The position numbers and the translations under genes were made by a program. DNA of 64,000 bases from Chondrilla cf. caribensis (lineage: Eukaryota > Porifera > Demospongiae > Chondrillida > Chondrillidae). Under the pieces are notes generated by a model that was not told the origin of the DNA, did no database searches, and worked only from the letters and a program-made list of their open reading frames with translations. Shown piece after piece: positions 23,306 to 35,900 of this stretch; the first letter of the stretch is position 1; each line of letters begins with the position of its first letter. Location: positions 3,623,095-3,687,094 of the forward strand of contig OZ026547.1 in assembly GCA_964020155.1 (NCBI GenBank), given 5' to 3'.

Positions 23306-25750
23306 TTAGTACTTTTTGCAGTAGCAGGTGTCAGACCAGTACTTCTTGCCATAGGGATCCACACAGTAGCAGCCCTTACCAGACCTGCCGGGTGCACCTG
23401 GTTCTCCCTTCATCCCCGGCTGACCTGGTTTGCCATCCCTGCCAGGATTACCCGGACCACCATTCTTTCCAGGATTCCCGTCATTTCCTGGTCTTCCTGG
23501 TTTACCATCATTTCCAGGTCGGCCACTGCTTCCTGGCTTGCCATTGCTTCCTGGTCTTCCAGGCTCACCCTTATCTCCAGGTCTTCCTGGCTTGCCATTG
23601 CTTCCTGGTCTTCCAGGCTCACCCTTATCTCCAGGTCTTCCTGGCTTGCCATTGCTTCCTGGTCTTCCAGGCTCACCCTTATCTCCAGGTCTTCCTGGCT
23701 TGCCATTGCTTCCTGGTCTTCCGGGCTCACCCTTATCTCCAGGTCTTCCTGGTTTACCATCATTTCCAGGTCGGCCATTGCTTCCTGGCTTGCCATCGCT
23801 TCCTGGTCTTCCAGGCTCACCCTTATCTCCAGGTCTTCCTGGCTTGCCATTGCTTCCTGGTCTTCCAGGCTCACCCTTATCTCCAGGTCTTCCTGGCTTG
23901 CCATTGCTTCCTGGTCTTCCAGGCTCACCCTTATCTCCAGGTCTTCCTGGTTTGCCATCTTCTCCAGGTCCACCATTGCTTCCGGGACGTCCTGGTACAC
24001 CCTTATCTCCAGGTCTTCCTGGTTTGCCATCATTTCCTGGTCTACCCTTGATTCCTGGTGGTCCCTGACTGCCCTTTGCACCTGGTCGGCCAATTAGTCC
24101 TGGTTTCCCAGGGTTACCAGGTCTTCCTTGAGGTCCAGGCCGACCAATGGAACCAGGTCTGCCCTGAACACCCTTCTGCCCTGGTTTGCCTGTGAGTAAG
24201 TGGAGTACAACAACATAAGCATTGGATAGATTCTGCTCAATGGTGTTGTAAATTTTAGCACTTGAATAGATTGCACCTTTTGATGCTATTGTTTTTTACT
24301 ACTTTAATATAATTTTACCTGGATTGCCGGGTCGTCCCTGATCTCCTTTTCCTCCTGGCCTGCCATTGCTTCCCGGACGTCCTGGTACACCCTTATCTCC
24401 AGGTCTACCAGTTTTTCCTGGTCGTCCTTGATCTCCTTTTTGTCCTGGTCGGCCATTTTGTCCTGTTTTTCCAGGGTTACCGGGTCTTCCTTGAGCCCCA
24501 GGTCGTCCAGGCTGACCTGTTGGGCCAGGTCTACCTTGAACACCCTTTTGTCCTGGTTTGCCTGTAATGAATAAGATGTAAAATTCTTAAAATAAAATCT
24601 TGTCAATTTTCTCCTATATACATTCGTATGTAGTTACGCTGGATTCAAAGTTCAAATTAAAATTTACAGGCATACAACTTACAGTCCAACTGGCTTAGTA
24701 AGTACCATAAGGACCACACCAAGTCTGTACCTTTCATCAGATTTACTTACTGTCAGTACTGGTTGAATTATGTACAAAAATTAGGGACCAAGTACAGAGT
24801 ATGTGCTTACGTATATTACTAAGTAGTTTGTACTGTACTTATATAATAATATATGCATAATGTATAATTCTATATGTACTATTTCACTTTTTACCTGTAT
24901 TGCCTGGTTTGCCAGGTTGGCCATTTCTTCCTGGTTTCCCTGGATCTCCTGGTTCTCCTGGACGACCCACTCCAGGTCTACCAGGTGGTCCTTTTGGTCC
25001 GGGTTTTCCTGGTTGTCCAGGCTTACCAAAGCCAGGCTTGCCACTCGACCCAGGTCTTCCTTGTGGCCCAGGTTTGCCTGGAGAACCAGGCTTCCCGGGA
25101 GGACCAGCTGGGCATTTGCAACCATAGCGCGAGATAGCAGCTCTTGCAGTCCTCAAGGTTCCAGAGGTTTCTGATAAGAAAACAATAAAAAACAACTTCT
25201 GTTGAAGTATGTCTGATGCATGATCCTTATTTTAATCAATTTTTACCCTTCAATGTAATATAGTAACAGTGACTAGCTCTCTTTAATATGAAGTAACTAT
25301 CATTGATCTGTTGATTCTTGTATTTATTTTAGGTTCCCTGGATATGAATTTACATGTCCCCTATGAAACAACTGAATTACCCCCCCCCCCTCCCCCTTTG
25401 AAGATGGGTAAAAGGACATGGAGAATTGGCTATCCTAGATTCATAAGGTATACGTGGTAGTGATTATGTACAAGGTACCTACCATCCTGTTGATCTGTAC
25501 TGACAGTCATATCCTCCTTCAGCTTGCTCAGCTCTCCTCTTAGCTCTTCAACCACCTCCCTTAGAGCAGACTGTTGAGAGTCGTAACGGGTTCTCATTCC
25601 AACAAGTTGGTTCTCGTAATGCGTCCACAGCAAGACACCTCCAATCCCCTCCAGAAGTGCCACTGTGAAGGTCACTGTGCAAAATGCCAACAAAAATGAG
25701 TTCTTGAGGCAAAAGTTAGCTCCATGTCTTCTCTCCACTTCACCATCCAT
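23306..25750 (-). CDS. transmembrane fibrillar-type collagen, copy 2
   Basis: The exons are 25750-25483, 25170-24895, 24561-24319 and 24189-23306. They have the same lengths as in copy 1 and again give 556 residues. The membrane span, coiled-coil stretch, R-T-A-R site, Gly-X-Y region, 18-residue repeats and Cys-rich tail are all kept. Visible protein differences are few: AAISRYG in place of AAISPYG just after the cleavage site, and [12 protein letters not shown] in place of [12 protein letters not shown] at the end of the triple helix, which removes one proline. Both genes look intact. The near-identity of the introns implies a recent duplication or ongoing gene conversion. Confidence 0.88.
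23520..24040 (-). repeat. 54-bp coding tandem repeats in collagen gene 2, exon 4
   Basis: Same unit, same order and same number of copies as in collagen gene 1. The array therefore predates the gene duplication or has been homogenised since. Confidence 0.8.
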
Positions 25751-25803
25751 ACTTGTAGTGATTGTCTACAAGATGTGTGTGATGCAGTCTCTCTCTTTAA
25801 CCT

Positions 25804-25811
25804 CTTTTATA
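25804..25811 (-). promoter_or_regulatory. TATA box of collagen gene 2
   Basis: TATAAAAG on the minus strand, at the same distance from the ATG as in copy 1. Confidence 0.6.
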
Positions 25812-26231
25812 TCATTCTCCCTGAGCTATAGTTTGTTTAAAGGTGAATGCACACATAAATATTGATATTGAGAACCTCTCTGTTTTGTATATGTTAGCCC
25901 TTTATAACCCAGTATGGATGTATAGGCTCCTTTTGTGGAGACCCTGTTCTCAAATGTAAACCAACAACTTTTACAACTCAAAGTGAATACTTGTGTCAAT
26001 ATTATGAAACACCCATTTATGTATGTCAAGTGGGAAGGTTGTGTGTGCGTGACATGGTAGTGTGTGTTGGTGAATATGTTCTGTGTATAAGGAAGTGAAC
26101 AGAAGCTATTTTATTTTCAAGTTGTGATACAGATTTGGATTGTATCTGAAGTTAATGTAAATATTTGCACACAAATCCATTGTGGTGGAGGGATCTTATA
26201 TGGTTTCAATGTATGTATAGTTTTGTTTGCA

Positions 26232-27678
26232 TCAATGGATTAACCATTTTGCTATGTTTACAAACACCTCATTCATGTGGTTTGAACCTTGTGTCAGGTG
26301 AATCTCACCTATAGCTAGTTTCAATACAATCAACATCCACTGAGTGTGCATAGGGGCATACTGTTACATCGTCTACTTTGGAAATTCATGCACTACTGGG
26401 TATTTTCCAAAATATCTCTGTTCCTCTACTGGAGTTGTCGCAGTAGAGCACTTGTATCATTCGAGGTTGTATATGTCACCAGATGAGGATAAGGATGTTT
26501 TATTAATATTTACATACTAGATAATATTACATGCATGTGTACAATGGAGCTACAATAATTATTAAGTTCACAATATCCACAGATTTATTGGAAAAACATT
26601 AATTCCAATATTATATTAAAAAAACATATATTGTGCAGTTTTGAAAAAACATTGGTGGATGATACTTCAAGATGTCTCCCTCCATTTGTCATGCGATTTG
26701 TACATTCCACTTCTTCAGAAACAGTCTGCGAGTATATCTTGCATGCTTTGGGGTTAGATTTCTCTCTCTGTAATCACAAATTGTACACCTCTTCTTATGG
26801 TTCATTGGGAGGTCAAATCTAGAACGATTTGCTGGTATTTTGCTCCCCACCAACAGAGCTTCTTGACAGATTATTTGTAACCAAAGCCCATAGAAAAGTG
26901 AATATTGTTATGCAGAAGAATGCCAGATGGTGGAATTGTGAGATGACAGATATTTGTTTATCATAGCCCTACGTACAAGCGAATTTGTTTCAAAATAGTA
27001 TTATCGCAGATTAAACCGTTTGACGGGTTTACCTGGGGCAGAATAACACATATTCACTGTAATGATACTATGTTTCTTGTGTGTGTACATGACTGTGTGG
27101 GTCATGTACTAAAATAATGTATTATTCAATGCTAAAGTTGTAAGTTACCATTTTTATCCATTCCATAATGACACAACATCATTTAGGCCTTTTACCTATT
27201 ACAGGTAACCTCTTTCCAATTGACTGTATTAGCTGTATTAACTTCAATCAACTCTGTTTATTGAAGTTTGCACACATATTGTACATATTAGGCGTGAACT
27301 TGTTGAGGCTGTGTGTACACAAAGATAGTCAGTCAACTCTACCTGAAGGACTTCGAAGCCAGACAAGTTCATGCTAAGTATGCATAATAAACAGCGTGTT
27401 TTAGCTATAATTCAGATTAACATTGGTGACATAAATGTAGTAATAATGAAATTGGGTCTGAATCTTGTCTAGGGTTACATCCACATCCTCTTCTATTGCC
27501 ATGGTAATAAGTTGACATGTGCACTTAGGTCTTCAATGGGTCGAATGAACGATGGAAACAGGTATGATGAATTTAACTTAGTATTGTAACAATGTAAACT
27601 TGTTGTGCATAATGATGATATTATCATTATATGTACATATGCAGGATTTAGAATAAAATGCTATCTGTGGTATCTCAC
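26232..27678. other. intergenic
   Basis: Unique sequence beyond the collagen duplication. A short Cys-containing minus frame at about 26630-26820 caught my eye, but it is broken by stops and has no identifiable family. Confidence 0.4.
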
Positions 27679-27760
27679 CCTGTGCCTGAACCTTAACTTG
27701 GTAGAGGAGGGCCCAGAAACCCAGGAACAGAATAATCAATGTTATCCTTTCCAGACACAA
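27679..27760 (-). CDS. orphan signal-peptide exon, paralogue of the exon at 31974-32049
   Basis: From the Met at 27760 it encodes MCLERITLIILFLGFWALLY, then QVKVQAQ, and ends in a phase-1 GTGAGA donor. Hydrophobic core, length, donor and the roughly 500 bp upstream all match the exon at 32.0 kb, so the two are paralogous first exons of secreted or membrane proteins. I cannot find the downstream exons, so this may be a gene remnant. Confidence 0.4.
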
Positions 27761-28349
27761 TATGCTAGCAATCAGGTTTAGTCTATATCACCTTCAACTT
27801 GTAGCAACAAAGAAGCCCTCACACCTGTTTGCAATGTGAATGATCAAGGAAACTCTATACACCTTCCTAATATCTCTGCTGGATACCACTTTGTATACTT
27901 GGTCTAGTAAGGTATACAGAATATACTGAGTTTAACAGTAGGACATACATTACATACTATACATGGGAATGCCCTGCAGTTAAAAAGTGAAACATGTCAA
28001 TTAAACTTACAAATTACTTGATCAGACTGTCACTCAACATGATTGTTAGCATCAGTCAATGAAGCAAAACCTATTAATTACTTTCCTTTGATCAGTATTT
28101 ATTGCAACACACACAGACTGGCTCACTGCATGCACAGGTACATATATGACACACATATTCATGCAGTACGCACACACAAACACTCATGCTATAATCAGTA
28201 TAGGCACAATTCCCCCACAAGCACACATGTACGCAAGTATGTTAGTGGTGCTCACATCCTCTTCTGTTGCCATGGAAGCACGTTGCCATGACACAGACAC
28301 AGAGATATATAGCAATCAAATTGCAAACACATTTCCTCGTTATTGAGTA

Positions 28350-28404
28350 GGCACATTTGAAATATCAATAACACATTATGTGTTATTGATATTTCAAATG
28401 TGCC
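28350..28404. repeat. perfect 27-bp palindrome
   Basis: The arms 28350-28376 and 28378-28404 are perfect reverse complements around a single base (arm starts GGCACATTTGAAATATC). A shorter TTATCATATT palindrome occupies the equivalent place upstream of the paralogous exon, at about 32366-32396. Confidence 0.8.
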
Positions 28405-28533
28405 ATACATTGCAATGTGTATACACAACTACACAGGATGGGAAATCACTATTTTGCATCAATGACCATTATACTCGTCATAGTTGTAATCACTGCATTT
28501 TATGAATCACTACACTACTCCCATATATTATAA

Positions 28534-31038
<2,505 letters not shown>

Positions 31039-31408
31039 CCCTTAAGGCTACAAATTTCAGAGGGTTCTAATTTTAGCGATTTTTGTCAGCCAACATTTAG
31101 CGGGTATAACTTTGTGATTTGAAAACTCGTGGGGCTGCCGATCCCCGCACTCGAATTACTTGGGCGTATCATCCAGGTTTAGAAAAACCTTCTCTGAAGA
31201 TATAACACTCGGGGAAGTCGTTGCGCTCGAATTCTAGCCCGATTTCTAATTCTCGGCGCTTCGAAATCGGCCATCTTTTGCGCTCCTAAAAATTAGCGGA
31301 TACGTTGTTCTTCGTGCATATTTTTCAGCGGGTACAATTTTTAGCAGTTTTGCAGTTACTCGCTAAATTCGCTAAAGTTAGTACCCGCTAAATTTGTAGT
31401 TTTAAGGG
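31039..31408. mobile_element. 370-bp MITE with CCCTTAA ends
   Basis: The terminal inverted repeats are CCCTTAAGGCTACAAATTT on the left and, reverse-complemented, CCCTTAAAACTACAAATTT on the right. The interior has repeated TTTAGCGGGT motifs. A related sequence occurs at the right edge of the window. It lies 37 bp beyond the last recognised exon of the partial gene at 31.4-32.0 kb. Confidence 0.65.
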
Positions 31409-31444
31409 ATTTGACATAACCTTATATGGTCACCAGGGTCTTAC

Positions 31445-32049
31445 CAGTTATCACAATTGGTGCCATCCAAAAAGGATTGTCCTCTACGACAGCAGTCATA
31501 AATCCTATACGTTGTACCCTTTGTTGCTCCGGTACAATCTCGCCCAGCGTAGCATAACAAAAGATCTGTGAATATATAATTATAAGAGGATTAAAAAGAT
31601 ATACTGTACAATCCCTCACATCTCCTTCCTGAGAATCTATGCTAACACACAGTGAGTTGTACTCTGTTAGTGTGTCATTTGTGACTCGAAGCAAACTGCA
31701 TGTACTGTTGAAAGAATTGTGCAATGTTCTTAAACCTATTCGTCATCTCACATGAAATTAGATATACACCTCCGTTAAGTGTTGGCAGTTAACATCAACA
31801 TTTAAAACTACTCTAAATGTTATGCAACATCATTAATTACAAATGTATGGCATTAATTGGTGTCAAATCAGTGTAAAATGCTGTATTATGCTGAAAAAAA
31901 TACCATGCTGCTAAGGTCACCCTGGACAGTGTGATGTATCCAGAAGATAAGCTCACATTCTGTAATATCTCACCATTAGCCTCGACCTCAACGTGATGAA
32001 GAAGGACTCCGAGTAACAGTAACAGAAGAATCAATCCTTTTCCAGGCAT
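31445..32049 (-). CDS. partial secreted or receptor-like gene (5' exons only)
   Basis: Three exons join in frame. Exon 1, 32049-31974, holds a signal peptide (MPGKGLILLLLLLGVLLHHV). Exon 2, 31735-31620, enters in phase 1 and leaves in phase 0 at a GTGAGG donor. Exon 3, 31565-31445, leaves in phase 1 at GTAAGA. The roughly 104 residues have a hydrophobic leader and Cys residues in STCSLL, SLCVSI and IFCYAT. They could form an Ig-like N-terminal domain, but similarity is too weak to name. The donor of exon 3 needs a further exon that I cannot find before 27.8 kb, and a MITE starts in that intron. The gene is either broken or its remaining exons are too diverged to see. Confidence 0.4.
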
Positions 32050-32662
32050 ATTGGCAGTTACCTTTAGTCAGGGTTACCTTCAAACTGTTTCAGCAAAGAA
32101 GCTCTCTTATTCTTGTTTGCACTGTAAATAATCAAGTAAACTCTACACCTTCTTGATATTTCTGCTGGATGGTTTGAATACTAGTATGTTATACTGAATA
32201 TACTGAATTTAGTGATAGGTACAAACAGTTACAAATTAAAAAATGTCAATTAGATATATGGAGTACATTAGTCTGTCAATCAACACACAGACATGGACAT
32301 GCACACATGCACATTGACATTGACACAAAGGTAGCAATCAAACTCACTTCCTAGAAGTGTAATTTATCATATTAATTACATAATATGATAAATCATTAAC
32401 GGCTTTCATGCAAACACAACTATGTGGAGCAAGTCCAACTATCCCTGATTTTCATCAATAACCATTAATGCTCATCATAGCTGTAATCGATACATTACGA
32501 GCATCAATTTCATATCAAACAGTATAGTATTCAATTAATAGACACACATGTATTGATGGCCTCTGAGAACACAAATGTCCTAATCACGGGAATGTATAGA
32601 TACTTGCAAATTGAGTATCAATATAATATATTGATGGAGGAGACAGGCAAACACACCCACAC

Positions 32663-32674
32663 ACACAACACACA

Positions 32675-32741
<67 letters not shown>
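32663..32741. repeat. CA microsatellite
   Basis: A run of about 40 CA units lies upstream of the 32.0-kb signal-peptide exon and downstream of receptor gene 1. Its distal flank (CCAAAACATGCACA) recurs near 51400, downstream of receptor gene 3. Confidence 0.9.
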
Positions 32742-32742
<1 letters not shown>

Positions 32743-32983
32743 AAAACATGCACAACATATATATGCACACATGGATGTGAAACAACTCATGGTATTCTTC
32801 CAACACGTTATAATACACCAATAAAGTATTAATATCAAATCGAATGTGAACTTCATCATAGAAGAACAATATGCTTTAATTATTGTCTGACAATGTCTAA
32901 TGATTAATGGCTAATCAAGTATTTAATTTAGTTTCAAATCACTTTAATTATTAGCGGCATATACTGTTCTCCAAGTGATAAAG

Positions 32984-35900
32984 TCACTTTAGGTCTGCAT
33001 ATTGTTGGGGTCTCTCCATCATGGTGATACTCAATTCCTGATAGGCATTAGCCTCTGCGCTACACTTCACTACACCCACTTCATCATACATTTGTGCATC
33101 ACGATCCACAGTATACTGGACTGTGAATGTGTGTCTCTTCCTCTTCACCATCAGTATTACACCAATCACCAGTAGTATACATCCAACTAGTAGTATAAAA
33201 AAATTCCCTGCAGTCGCAACTGCAATAATTAGTGTAGGAAGACTGTTGCTGGATGTTGTACCTTCACCTAATGATAATAAAATTGCACAATAGAATATCA
33301 AGCAGTAAATTAATATAATTAAACGTACATTCATTGACAAACTGTAACAGTTCTTTTACTAACTTCGTTAGATATCTTCACTACTACTCCTAGTCTACTC
33401 GTTTTTAGTGGGTGTAATCATTTCATCTAATCTTAAATCATAGATGATCATATATGTAAGCAGGCGTATGACAGATACGTAAGCTAAGTGGAATTCAGCC
33501 TGCTGAGAGAAAGGAGAAAAGCGAAAAACTGGCAACCACGGGACTCGAACCCAGGGTGTCTGACTAAAGCTGTCATAAACCACTGAGCCACGAAGCCACC
33601 ACAGAAGCCAGCCTCCACAATTCTCCCTTCATACGTGGAGGCTGGCTTTTGTGGTGGCTTCGTGGCTCAGTGGTTTATGACAGCTTTAGTCAGATGCCCT
33701 GGGTTCGCGTCCCGCGGTTGCCAGTTTTTTGCTTTTCTCCTTTCTCTCAGCAGGCTGAATTCCACTTAGCTTTCGTACCATTGACAAACTGTTACCAAGA
33801 TAAAGTGGACTTATAACATCTACAATTAAATACTATTGTAGTATTTTTCAGTAATGTTTCTATAATTGAACTCTTGATATTTCTAAAGATGGCATTAATA
33901 AAAGTTTTTGATCATTGTGAGAACAAAGATGAATGGAAGTCTGACAAAACAAAGTACCAAACACAATCGAGGTACGCACTGCCAAATGTCAAAATTATGA
34001 TCTTATATCTTTATTTTAACACTATTGTGCACCTTTGATGATGCATAAAGAGCTTTAATTGCTCCATTTCTTTGATAATAAATTTTAATTTATTTCGATA
34101 GCTGTAGTCCATCCCCTAAAATGTCTGAATTGAAATACACAGTTGAATATACAATTTCAATCCTTTCATTTAAACCTCTGGATAAGGGTTCAAATTAAAG
34201 GAGATAAGGATTAAAGTGGTAAGGTGATGCCGAACCTATATTATTCTCGTTACATGCTTTCAATCTTCATTTAATTTTCTTGTGTAATCACTCGACCAAA
34301 TCATGAGAACAGCATGTGGTAAAGGGATCTCAGGCTGCACTAGGGTGTTAATAGCATTCTGTTAATGCTTAGTGAGGCAAATGGACATGTCCTGCATGTG
34401 CTATGTGCTCAAATCTAGCTCACCTGTGCTCTCCACCACTGAACCATGTACATAGATCAACATTGGTTCACTTTCTTCACCACCTCCAACAGAGTTTACA
34501 GCTACCAGTCTGATTTCATCAAATATCTGTTTTTGGTCTAGTCCTGTCAAGTTATAATAGTTGAAGTCGTTTGTGGTGTTGATCTCATAGGGTGTTCCAT
34601 CTTGTGTAGTGTATTTGATGATGTAATGACGTATGTCTCCATTGGGTGTTCTAGGTGGTATCCAATTTAGTTCAATCCATATGCTTGACACTCTACTAAT
34701 CGTGAGGTTTCTTGGTTGAGATGGAGCTGTACAAAACATATATCTTAATATTATAGTATTCAGTGTATAATTTTGTTACTGTTAGACATTATTATAATTA
34801 TACAGTATACTTAATGTTCAATGCAGTAAAATGATTTCAATTCTCAAAGAATATTATTAACCTAAAGACACCAATTACGTTATTACGTTATTTACTGTCA
34901 ACAGTCATATGCAAGAATATTATTAACCTAAAGACACCAATTCCGTTATTACGTTATTTACTGTCAACAGTCATATGCAAAGCAAGTGATAATATAGAAT
35001 TTCACATTCATGTTATTGTATGTATATTTACAGCATTACTCACCTTTCTCCATTGTAGTAACCTCTATCACAGCTGGTGACTGACTCCTTTTTCTATTAT
35101 CAACTCCACCAAGTCCCCAAGCTGTTATCCTGTACTTAGCCCCTGGGACTAGTGAGGAGAATGTTCTTGATGTACTATTACCATTATCCACATATCGTCC
35201 TACTACTGGTACCCCAAGGTCCAGTCTGTGATAACCAATGATGACCCTAGCAATACCACTAGGTAGGGTACCAATTTTGACAGTGATACTGGTATCAGTG
35301 CCTCTTGTGTCGGTTATGGAGACATTAGGGAGAGTACCTGTGTGAAAATATCTAACACATAATACCTTGATACCATAATAGCCACATAATTTATACATAC
35401 GTAAAGGTACATCTTTATGTACTATATACAATGAAGAACAGTTTCTGTATATTTACTGTTTAAATGAATATTATTATAATAATTATTATTCTCACCATTG
35501 GATAATGATAGGTATAGTTCTATAGAATCACAGCTTGCTTGAATATTTTGAAACTCTTTGAAAGATTTGTATCTAATGACTGTAGTAGCATTGGACCCCT
35601 TTTTCTCAATCATGTGTACATCTTTACTAGTGTCAGTTCCAACTTTATATCCATGATATTCAAAATTAGACTGTTCAGTGCTCAGACACTCAATCCTCCC
35701 ATCTCCTCCTTCATTGTCTGGTGGTTGTAGTTGTCGTTTTTCAGAGATGACTTCCTCGTTGAGTATCAGTCTACCATAACTGTGAACAACACGGCCTCCT
35801 ATAGCAGGATAAAGTAGAACAGAATTGAATCAGCACGGCTCTTTGAGTGTGTATGACATGTGTAATATGCCATTGTAGTGTGTACATTTGCAAACTGACC

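Larger units (their letters stand above)
22335..26231. repeat. tandem segment copy D, carrying collagen gene 2
   Basis: Collinear with copy C from its first base to about 26231, where the two diverge after GTTTTGTTTGC. Gene, introns and flanks are nearly identical to copy C, with an offset of about 4750 bp. Confidence 0.8.

Noticed and set aside
26630..26930. Minus-strand Cys-containing frame resembling a transposase C-terminal finger
   Set aside because: Cysteine spacing does not fit a known finger and stops break the frame.
33541..33740. tRNA genes on both strands
   Set aside because: A and B boxes are present, but the anticodon loop and acceptor stem do not form, and the two copies are an inverted pair. 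SINE heads explain them better.
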